A DNA stretch of 5,523 nucleotides from Deltaproteobacteria bacterium (GTDB taxonomy: Bacteria; Desulfobacterota; Desulfarculia; Adiutricales; JAGVGV01): the NCBI GenBank assembly GCA_015233515.1, contig JADFXS010000141.1, positions 1 to 5,523 of the forward strand, written 5' to 3'. Position 1 is the stretch's first letter, and each line of letters begins with the position of its first letter. The notes below the pieces were generated by a model. The model ran no database searches, had not been told where the DNA came from, and was given only the letters and a program-made list of their open reading frames with translations. This document shows positions 1 through 5,161 of this stretch, in pieces. The position numbers and the translations under genes are program-made.

Positions 1-33
1 ACCGTCGGCCCAGGCGCAGCGAATCAGGGTCAT
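1..33 (-). CDS. tag: DNA-3-methyladenine glycosylase I, N-terminal fragment (cut by window edge)
   Basis: Only the first 11 codons are visible, reading MTLIRCAWADG from an ATG at 33. The pattern of a short start, then R-C-x-W and an acidic/Gly pair, matches the N-terminus of Tag. That enzyme removes 3-methyladenine from alkylated DNA in base-excision repair, and its N-terminal Cys (Cys6 here) is one of the zinc ligands. The start is supported by a Shine-Dalgarno-like AGGT at 41-44, 7 bases before the ATG. The upstream gene stops only 15 bases away, so this is probably the third gene of the SPFH operon. The assignment rests on very few residues. The diagnostic continuation (DPL-x-x-x-YHD-x-EWG) would lie just outside the window. 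That a gene starts here is more certain than its name. Confidence 0.55.
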   Translation of the reverse strand, partial: MTLIRCAWADG

Positions 34-48
34 GATTTTTACCTGCCT

Positions 49-987
49 TTAAACAACGATATGGCCTTGTTTCTCCGCCACGGTGATGGTCGCCCGGGCG
101 CCGGAGTTGAATTCCATGAAATCCTTTTCGATACCGTCGCTGAAAATCACCCCGTTTTCCGGCATATGGGAGACCAGAAGCAGGGGTTGATCCCGGGTGA
201 TTTCCCCGAACGTGATTTCCGCGGAGGAATTTTTGCTGGGCCAGGGCTCCCGGACGGAAAAGTGCAGGAACTCCGCCTCCCACTCCATCAGTTTTTTGGG
301 GGGAGCGATCGGTTTTTCCCCGGCCAGGTGGGCGGCAATTCCGGTGGCCCCGGCGATGATGCTCCGCAACCAGCCGGTCGATCCCAAGCCGGTGGAGACG
401 ATTATGCCGCTCGAAGAATGTTGCTCGGACATTTCTCCGATTTGCAGGGAGTAGAGAGCCGAAGTGTGAGACTTGGGGCCGATGAACAGATCGTTAACTC
501 CGTGGAGGCTCTGGCCGGTATTGAGTTCGGCCTTGGCCATGGTGATCAGCCGGATTTGGCGCCGGCCCTTAAAGATTTCCGGAATGATTTTGGGCAGGTC
601 CGCCACCACAAAGGGCAGCAGGACGCCATCCCAGCGCCGGGGATCCGGGTTGACTCCGACAATCGGCTGACGGCTCAGGTATTTCAGGACATTGGCCACC
701 AGTCCGTCCTGTCCCAGGATCACTATGGTGTCGGACTCACCAAAGATGAAGTTGGGAACATACGACCGGTCGACGATCTGCACCCGACCCAGCCGGGACA
801 GGATTAATTGAGCTTCTTGAACAGCGTTTTGGTAGTTTCGGCGTTCCCGCTGGTAGTCGGAAAAATCGGCGCCGAGATGTTCGATGTAAAAACGGGCCTG
901 GGCCTCGGTGTTGAACCGCGCCATGAGGTCGTCAAGTCGGGTTTTCCTGACGATGAGGATGATCTTGTTTTCGGTGAGGCGGTCCAT
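49..987 (-). CDS. NAD-kinase-like (ATP-NAD kinase fold) protein, partner of the SPFH gene
   Basis: A 312-residue protein with the layout of the NAD kinase/diacylglycerol kinase-like fold. The N-terminal half carries ESDTIVILGQDG, the counterpart of the NAD kinase GGDG loop, at about residues 84-95 (Asp94 the likely catalytic acid, second Gly replaced by Gln93). Asn165-Asp166 in VNDLFIG match the NE/D motif. STGLGSTGW (198-206) matches the Ser/Thr/Gly-rich loop of the all-beta C-terminal domain. True NAD kinases phosphorylate NAD to NADP in the cytoplasm; the altered motifs and the long N-terminal extension (about 80 residues before the first motif) mean substrate and activity are not certain. 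Two starts are possible in GTGATGG: GTG at 990 (4-base overlap with the SPFH gene) or ATG at 987 (one shared base). I chose the ATG because the weak GGA at 994-996 is 6 bases from it and only 3 from the GTG. The stop is TAA. Either way translation is probably coupled to the SPFH gene. Confidence 0.85.
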   Translation of the reverse strand: MDRLTENKIILIVRKTRLDDLMARFNTEAQARFYIEHLGADFSDYQRERRNYQNAVQEAQLILSRLGRVQIVDRSYVPNFIFGESDTIVILGQDGLVANVLKYLSRQPIVGVNPDPRRWDGVLLPFVVADLPKIIPEIFKGRRQIRLITMAKAELNTGQSLHGVNDLFIGPKSHTSALYSLQIGEMSEQHSSSGIIVSTGLGSTGWLRSIIAGATGIAAHLAGEKPIAPPKKLMEWEAEFLHFSVREPWPSKNSSAEITFGEITRDQPLLLVSHMPENGVIFSDGIEKDFMEFNSGARATITVAEKQGHIVV

Positions 988-2009
988 CACTTTTCCGGCC
1001 GCTTGGTCATCAGTTCGCGCAGCAAATCCGGGGAGATATTGAGTTCACCGATCTTGTCGGCGCCTTCCGCCAGTTCCTTGAAGGCCAGGGCGACCAGACG
1101 ACCCGGGTCCATGCCGACGCTGGTCAGGGCCTGGACGACTTTCGGGTCCGCCGCCGCCAGAGACTTCATGACGGCGGAAATACCATAGGCCCGGTCATCG
1201 GCTTCCTGACGGGCGTTTTCACTGGCCAGCAGGACTAATTGCTTGTTTTTCTCCTCCAGGGTAATCCTGGTCTCCATTTCCGCCTCACGCAATTCGCGTT
1301 TTTTCTGCTGGACGGATTTCTCGGCTTCCATCTGCGCTTCTTTTATCTGACGTTTTTTGTTTTCGACGGCGATCTCCGTGTTCAGTTCGTTCTCCTTGAT
1401 GGCTCTTTCCTGTTCGACGGCGGCGTTTCTCCTGGCGTAGACCGCTTCATCGGCTTCGCGAAGTATCTGTTCCCTGGCTTCGGCTTCAAGGGCGCGGGCT
1501 GTTTCGGGCATGGGTTTGACCGCCAGAATGGAAATGCCTAATATTTCCACGCCGAGTGAAGTAATGGCCTCGGTTTCCTTAAGACCGGCCCGGAGGACAT
1601 CGACCAGGTCATCCGAACTCCCGAGGGCCCTACGCAGAGGCATGCTCTTGAGCGAGGACCTGGTGAGGACGTGGGCGTGATTGATGATCCGCTGGGAAAG
1701 CTTTTGCGGATCGTCGGAAGTATAGTCCTTGCCATTGGCGGCCAGAGTAAAATTCATCAGTTGGGACAGTTTCCTGGGGTCGGCGATCTTGTAGGTAATT
1801 TGTCCCTGGATGGTGACTTCCTGGAAATCGGAAGTCACATCGGCGAAGATGAAGGGGACATCCATACTGGCCACGGGAATGCGAATTAATGACGTGGTCG
1901 GCGCGAAATAAAAAAAAGCCAAACCGGTGCCTTCCCGCAGGAGCTTGCCTTTTCGATATTGCAGGATATAGTCCGTCGGCGCCACTTTGATGAATCTGAT
2001 CCCGAACAT
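987..2009 (-). CDS. SPFH/band 7 domain protein with long coiled coil
   Basis: A 340-residue protein of the stomatin/prohibitin/flotillin/HflK-C (SPFH) superfamily. Residues about 5-165 form the SPFH domain: a beta-rich start, a stretch like DFQEVTIQGQITYKIADPRK (61-80), and the closing LGVEILGISILAVKPMPET. Residues about 166-272 are almost continuous Glu/Lys/Arg/Ala-rich helix, the coiled coil by which this family oligomerises. A helical C-terminal part (273-340) follows. I see no clear N-terminal membrane helix or signal peptide, so it may be a peripheral or cytoplasmic scaffold rather than a classic membrane-anchored flotillin. The ATG start has a strong site, GGGGAGGAGG at 2014-2023, 4 bases upstream. 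It is the first gene of a minus-strand operon, with its stop overlapping the start of the NAD-kinase-like gene. The partner implies a shared job, which is unknown. The family call is firm; the function is not. Confidence 0.9.
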   Translation of the reverse strand: MFGIRFIKVAPTDYILQYRKGKLLREGTGLAFFYFAPTTSLIRIPVASMDVPFIFADVTSDFQEVTIQGQITYKIADPRKLSQLMNFTLAANGKDYTSDDPQKLSQRIINHAHVLTRSSLKSMPLRRALGSSDDLVDVLRAGLKETEAITSLGVEILGISILAVKPMPETARALEAEAREQILREADEAVYARRNAAVEQERAIKENELNTEIAVENKKRQIKEAQMEAEKSVQQKKRELREAEMETRITLEEKNKQLVLLASENARQEADDRAYGISAVMKSLAAADPKVVQALTSVGMDPGRLVALAFKELAEGADKIGELNISPDLLRELMTKRPEK

Positions 2010-2013
2010 TCTG

Positions 2014-2023
2014 CCTCCTCCCC
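2014..2023 (-). promoter_or_regulatory. Strong ribosome binding site of the SPFH gene
   Basis: On the minus strand the ten bases are GGGGAGGAGG, followed by CAGA and the ATG at 2009. This is a near-ideal anti-16S match and the strongest in the window. It fixes the SPFH start and suggests high translation of the scaffold, which would suit an oligomer-forming protein. Confidence 0.8.
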
Positions 2024-2064
2024 GGTCCTAGGTTTACTTTTATTTCAACAAATACCTATAGTGT

Positions 2065-2094
2065 ATTATAATTTTTACCAATATTTTCTGGTAA
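2065..2094 (-). promoter_or_regulatory. Candidate sigma-70-type promoter of the SPFH operon
   Basis: Reading the minus strand, a perfect TATAAT (-10) lies at 2065-2070. TTACCA (4 of 6 matches to TTGACA) lies at 2089-2094, with an 18-base spacer. Transcription would start near 2058, leaving a leader of about 50 bases before the ATG. The stretch is very AT-rich compared with the surrounding genes. The -10 box sits in the palindrome ATTATAAT, so a TATAAT also reads on the plus strand, but no gene follows in that direction. Confidence 0.55.
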
Positions 2095-2097
2095 AAA
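2072..2097. repeat. Perfect inverted repeat over the SPFH promoter
   Basis: Two 9-base arms, TTTTTACCA (2072-2080) and TGGTAAAAA (2089-2097), are exact reverse complements separated by 8 bases. The repeat covers the -35 box and most of the spacer of the proposed SPFH promoter. That position is typical of a repressor operator. It is not a good intrinsic terminator in either direction, because the stem is A/T-rich and no separate T-run follows it. Confidence 0.5.
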
Positions 2098-2121
2098 AAA
2101 CTTCTTTAGCGGTTTGCCGCT
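2093..2121 (-). terminator. Weak intrinsic-terminator-like structure after the SulP gene
   Basis: Downstream of the SulP stop, the minus strand reads AGCGG-CAAA-CCGCT (2108-2121), a perfect 5-bp stem with a 4-base loop. After AAAGAAG comes a run of eight T (2093-2100). The hairpin and T-run are the parts of a rho-independent terminator, but the stem is short and the 7-base gap before the T-run is longer than usual. It would separate the SulP transcript from the SPFH operon, whose promoter begins at once beyond it. Confidence 0.35.
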
Positions 2122-2154
2122 CTTGTGCCGCCCAACGCCGGTGTGGGGGACAAT

Positions 2155-3948
2155 TCAAACAGGTCGCGCCTCGATAACGCAACTCGCGGCCGGTTTGCAT
2201 TCGTAAAAGACCTTGTGTGGACAGGTTTGGCAAATGTTCGGGTCGATATAGATTTTAAAAACCAAGTCAATGGCCTCGGCGGCCGACGAAGTCAGATGGT
2301 CTTCTTCCATGATCTCGAGCATACCGGACAGGAAAAAAGTATTTAAAACCGTTTGATTGCGAGGGTCGGCCACGATTATATGCAAGCCCGCTTTCTTCGA
2401 ATTGACTACAAACTGTTTCAGGGCGTGGGCCACGGAGGCGTCGATGTAATGGACATGCTTGATGATCAGAATGACCGCCTTGTGGCGCATCCGGGCCCCG
2501 GTTTCCATTATGGCGGATTCGAGTTGTTCGATCGCTCCGAAGAAAAGGGCTCCTTCGATGCGAAATAGAGCCGCTTGCGAACAATGTCTGTCGCCCGGTT
2601 CGATAGTGGTAAGCCGGTTGTCTTTTTCCCGCGGGACGACCTGGACCACGTATGGGTGGGAGACGCGGCGCAGAAACAGCAAGATGGATAGAAAAACACC
2701 CACGAACACAGCCGACCCCAGTTCCAGAAAAAGCGTGGCCAGGAAAGTGATGATCATGACCCAGCGATCGGTGCGCGTAGCGATAAAGGTGGTCATGATG
2801 GCGCGTCGATCTATCATGGCCAGGGAGATGAGCATCAGGATGGCCGCCAGGCCGGGGATGGGGATATAGCGGGCGTAAGGGGCCAGGAGCAGGAGGGTGG
2901 CCAAAACCAGTCCGCCGGACAGGGCGCCCGCCAGTCTGGAATTAGCGCCGGCCGCATAGTTGACGGCGCTGCGCGTGAATGAACCACTCCCGGGCATGCC
3001 GGAGAAAAACGCCGCCGTCACGTTGGCCAGGCCTTGGGCGATGAATTCACGATTGCCGTCGATGCGATCGTTGCTCTTTTCCGCCAGTGATTTGGCAATG
3101 GATAAGGCTTCGACCAGTCCTAACATGGCAATGGCCAGGGAAGGCATGAAAAGCAGGTCGATGGTGTCCTGGTCCAGTTTAGGCCAGGAAATCGGCGGGA
3201 TCTGGCGATGGATTTCGCCGACCAGCCGGACCCCTTGGCCTCCCAAGTCAAAGATCGCCACGATCGCCGCGCATAGAATGATGGACAGGAGCTGTCCGGG
3301 AAATTTCGGCGCGATCCGGAGGATAATCAGGATAAAAATCAGCGCGCCCACCCCCAAGAGCAATGAAGGCCAGTGGGTTTCCGGCAGGTGTTTCAGGGTC
3401 CGCCCCATGTTTTCCATGAAATGAGGGCTTTGGGCAAAATGCAGTCCCAGCAGGTTTCTCACCTGATTCATGCCGATCAGTATGCCCGCTCCGGCGGAAA
3501 ATCCGATGATAACGGAATGGGAGATGAAATTGATCAAACTGCCTAAACGGGCCAAACCCATGGCTAACTGCAGACCTCCGGCCAACAGGGACATGGTCAG
3601 AACTAAAAGGATTTTTTCCGATTCAGGCAGAGAGATGGCCGAAACCCCGCCGATGGTCGCCGCCGAAAGCGAGGAAAAGATCAGCATGGAAATGGCGTTG
3701 GTCGGTCCGGAAATAAGAAATTTCGAACTGCCCAGCAAGGAGGCGATGATGACCGGCGCGATGGCCGCGTACAGCCCGTATTTCGGGTGAATACCGGCAA
3801 TAACCGCGTAAGCCATGGATTGCGGCAGGGCGATGGCGGCCACGGTCAGGGCGGCCAGAAGGTCCGACCTCGCCCGCGACAGTGAATATCCGGCCCATTC
3901 GCGCCGGGGTATTTGAACCAGGCGGCTGATTTTGGAAGTAAGTGACAT
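2155..3948 (-). CDS. SulP family anion transporter with STAS domain and cysteine-rich tail
   Basis: A 597-residue inner-membrane permease of the SulP/SLC26 family, a normal length. Residues about 29-430 form the multi-helix transport domain. They include the first-helix signature (LLAALTVAAIALPQSMAYA, 30-48), GPTNA (81-85), EALSIAKSLAE (280-290), and the conserved D-x-NREFIAQGLAN to GSGSFTRSAVN stretch (297-330). A cytoplasmic STAS domain follows at about 457-565, with Asp503/Ser505 in YIDASVAHAL at its phospho-acceptor loop. Bacterial SulP proteins move sulfate, bicarbonate, dicarboxylates or other anions; no neighbour here fixes the substrate. The last 25 residues carry four cysteines (573, 576, 584, 590). 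The ATG at 3948 is the only start candidate after the in-frame upstream stop, yet no Shine-Dalgarno sequence precedes it. It is divergent from the prenyltransferase gene and is followed after 145 bases by the SPFH gene. Confidence 0.95.
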   Translation of the reverse strand: MSLTSKISRLVQIPRREWAGYSLSRARSDLLAALTVAAIALPQSMAYAVIAGIHPKYGLYAAIAPVIIASLLGSSKFLISGPTNAISMLIFSSLSAATIGGVSAISLPESEKILLVLTMSLLAGGLQLAMGLARLGSLINFISHSVIIGFSAGAGILIGMNQVRNLLGLHFAQSPHFMENMGRTLKHLPETHWPSLLLGVGALIFILIILRIAPKFPGQLLSIILCAAIVAIFDLGGQGVRLVGEIHRQIPPISWPKLDQDTIDLLFMPSLAIAMLGLVEALSIAKSLAEKSNDRIDGNREFIAQGLANVTAAFFSGMPGSGSFTRSAVNYAAGANSRLAGALSGGLVLATLLLLAPYARYIPIPGLAAILMLISLAMIDRRAIMTTFIATRTDRWVMIITFLATLFLELGSAVFVGVFLSILLFLRRVSHPYVVQVVPREKDNRLTTIEPGDRHCSQAALFRIEGALFFGAIEQLESAIMETGARMRHKAVILIIKHVHYIDASVAHALKQFVVNSKKAGLHIIVADPRNQTVLNTFFLSGMLEIMEEDHLTSSAAEAIDLVFKIYIDPNICQTCPHKVFYECKPAASCVIEARPV

Positions 3949-3955
3949 GCGCGAG

Positions 3956-3984
3956 TTTATAGATCCATCTTGTTTTATTGATAC
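3956..3984 (-). promoter_or_regulatory. Candidate promoter of the SulP gene (leaderless arrangement)
   Basis: On the minus strand TATAAA (5 of 6 to TATAAT) lies at 3956-3961. A weak GTATCA (3 of 6 to TTGACA) lies at 3979-3984, 17 bases upstream. The -10 box ends 7 bases before the A of the ATG, so transcription would begin at or beside the start codon. That would explain why no ribosome binding site is seen. Confidence 0.4.
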
Positions 3985-4082
3985 GGCCGCTTGAAATCAG
4001 GGCGTCGTTACATGATGTTGGTATCGATCGTTTCGGGTAATTCGCTCAACGCTTAATCCGCAATTGTCTGGCTGCATGACCG

Positions 4083-4118
4083 TAAAACATTTTTAGCACA
4101 CGCTTTTTTACATGTAAA
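4083..4118. repeat. Two short palindromes in the divergent regulatory region
   Basis: TAAAA-CAT-TTTTA (4083-4095) is an inverted repeat with 5-base arms. TTTACATGTAAA (4107-4118) is a perfect 12-base palindrome. Their centres are about 23-24 bases apart, slightly over two helical turns, which could place two protein dimers near the same DNA face. AT-rich palindromes also arise by chance, so a binding-site role is inference. Confidence 0.3.
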
Positions 4119-4197
4119 GAGTCGCCGCGAGGTAAAGCCGTTGGGAAATGGAGCCTTTCCGCGATATTCGTTTTGCTGACGCCATGGACCTGGACAA

Positions 4198-4228
4198 AGT
4201 CGATTTTAATTTTGCTTCGAGTCGATTT
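4198..4228 (+). repeat. 9-base direct repeat at the prenyltransferase promoter
   Basis: AGTCGATTT occurs at 4198-4206 and again at 4220-4228, an offset of 22 bases or about two helical turns. The second copy lies inside the spacer of the proposed promoter and the first just upstream of its -35 box. This could be a tandem regulator site, or coincidence. Confidence 0.3.
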
Positions 4229-4240
4229 GCGATATAGAAT
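4212..4240 (+). promoter_or_regulatory. Candidate promoter of the prenyltransferase operon
   Basis: TTGCTT (3 of 6 to TTGACA) at 4212-4217, a 17-base spacer, and TAGAAT (5 of 6 to TATAAT) at 4235-4240. Transcription would start near 4247 and give a leader of roughly 27 bases before the chosen ATG. That leaves the GAGG ribosome site inside the mRNA. Confidence 0.4.
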
Positions 4241-4264
4241 CAGCGCGAAAAAATAGTGATGAGC

Positions 4265-4268
4265 GAGG
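4265..4268 (+). promoter_or_regulatory. Ribosome binding site deciding the prenyltransferase start
   Basis: GAGG at 4265-4268 lies 5 bases before the ATG at 4274. The two earlier in-frame starts, GTG at 4256 and ATG at 4259, are preceded only by AAAAAATA, with no purine-rich GG site. I therefore favour 4274, which removes six residues (MMSEDI) that are not typical of the family's N-terminus. Confidence 0.6.
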
Positions 4269-4273
4269 ATATC

Positions 4274-5161
4274 ATGAGTATTTATCGTGATTGGTTTCTG
4301 GCTGCCCGGCCATGGTCCTTCACCATGTCCTTTATTTCCGTCAGCGTCGGGGCCGCCGTGGCGGCCTTGCACGGCCCGTTTTCCATCACGCTTTATCTCC
4401 TGTCCCTGGTGGCCATGATCGCCCTGCATGGCGCCACCAACGTGATGAACGACTATTTCGATTATCGTTCCGGTGTGGATACCACTCAAGCAGCCACGGC
4501 CAACTACCGGCCTCATCCCCTGGTGGAAGGCAGATTATCCCTCAATCATATTCTGGCCGAATCGATCATTCTATACCTGGTCGGTATCGGGCTCGGCGGA
4601 TACCTGATATGTAATCGCGGCTGGCCCTTGCTCTTGATCGGCCTGATCGGGGTCGCGGCCAGTCTTTTTTACACCGCGCCGCCGCTCCAATACAAATACA
4701 AGGCCTGGGGCGAATTTTCCGTTTTCCTGATGTGGGGGCCTTTAGCCGTGGAAGGGGCCTACTATGTCCAAAGACAGAGTTTCAGTACCACGGCCTTGCT
4801 TGTTTCCGTCCCGTTCGGGGTCCTGGTGGCCCTGGTCTTGTTCGCCAATAACTTCCGGGATATTGAAAACGATCGATCCAAGGGCATTAAGACCCTAGGC
4901 GTCATGTTGGGCCTGGCCAACTCGCTACGGCTCTATATCGCCATGATTTTGTTCGCCTACCTGTCGGTGACCCTGATGGCCGTATATGGTCCGCTCAAAT
5001 TATGGTCGTTGCTGGTTTTGTTATCCATACCCGTGGCCGTGAAACTGATCGTGACCATGTGGCGTAGTCTGCCCGACGATGCCGATGCCCAAACCGCCAA
5101 GCTGGATACGGCCTTCGGCCTTTTACTGCTGATCTCTTTGGTATTGGGGAGAATCTGGTGA
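4274..5161 (+). CDS. menA: UbiA-superfamily prenyltransferase, MenA-like (1,4-dihydroxy-2-naphthoate prenyltransferase)
   Basis: A 295-residue, highly hydrophobic integral membrane protein with about eight or nine predicted helices, the usual UbiA length. MenA joins a polyprenyl chain to 1,4-dihydroxy-2-naphthoate in the inner membrane, giving demethylmenaquinone. Both magnesium/diphosphate motifs are present: N59-D60-x-x-D63 with D69 (NDYFDYRSGVD), and D196-x-x-x-D200 in NNFRDIENDR followed by KT-L. The YTAPP segment (133-137), then GEFSV and GAYYVQ (161-166), resembles MenA more than UbiA, CyoE or chlorophyll synthases. The N-terminus WFLAARPWSF is also typical. No other menaquinone gene is visible, so the exact aromatic substrate is inferred from similarity. 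The stop TGA overlaps the next gene's GTG, so the two are probably co-translated. Family membership is firm; the symbol is less so. Confidence 0.88.
   Translation: MSIYRDWFLAARPWSFTMSFISVSVGAAVAALHGPFSITLYLLSLVAMIALHGATNVMNDYFDYRSGVDTTQAATANYRPHPLVEGRLSLNHILAESIILYLVGIGLGGYLICNRGWPLLLIGLIGVAASLFYTAPPLQYKYKAWGEFSVFLMWGPLAVEGAYYVQRQSFSTTALLVSVPFGVLVALVLFANNFRDIENDRSKGIKTLGVMLGLANSLRLYIAMILFAYLSVTLMAVYGPLKLWSLLVLLSIPVAVKLIVTMWRSLPDDADAQTAKLDTAFGLLLLISLVLGRIW

Larger units (their letters stand above)
3949..4273. other. Divergent intergenic region between the SulP and prenyltransferase genes
   Basis: About 325 bases lie between the two divergent starts. I find no open frame with a credible start, ribosome site and recognisable protein, and no tRNA-like or strong structured-RNA signal. 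The region holds the two outward promoters at its ends. Between them are an AT-rich section with two short palindromes (4083-4095 and 4107-4118) and a 9-base direct repeat near the plus-strand promoter. It is most simply a shared regulatory region; a small RNA cannot be excluded. Confidence 0.6.

Noticed and set aside
61..807. Long plus-strand open frame (248 codons) opposite the NAD-kinase-like gene
   Set aside because: It is the antisense shadow of a gene with clear family motifs. Its product is low-complexity Gly/Asp/Gln-rich with no recognisable domain and no good ribosome site.
2072..2097. Inverted repeat as a bidirectional terminator
   Set aside because: The stem is almost entirely A/T pairs beyond ACCA/TGGT, and no T-run follows the second arm in either direction. 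An operator reading fits better.
2960..3424. Plus-strand open frames opposite the SulP gene
   Set aside because: They lie fully inside a well-recognised transporter gene on the other strand. Their products are Met/Arg/Ser-rich, as expected from antisense reading of hydrophobic codons.
4256..4273. Earlier starts (GTG 4256, ATG 4259) for the prenyltransferase
   Set aside because: No Shine-Dalgarno-like sequence precedes them, while GAGG is well placed for the ATG at 4274. They remain possible.
4046..4516. Minus-strand open frame running from inside the prenyltransferase gene into the divergent gap
   Set aside because: More than half is antisense to the prenyltransferase. The part in the gap has no own start codon with a ribosome site, and I do not recognise the peptide.
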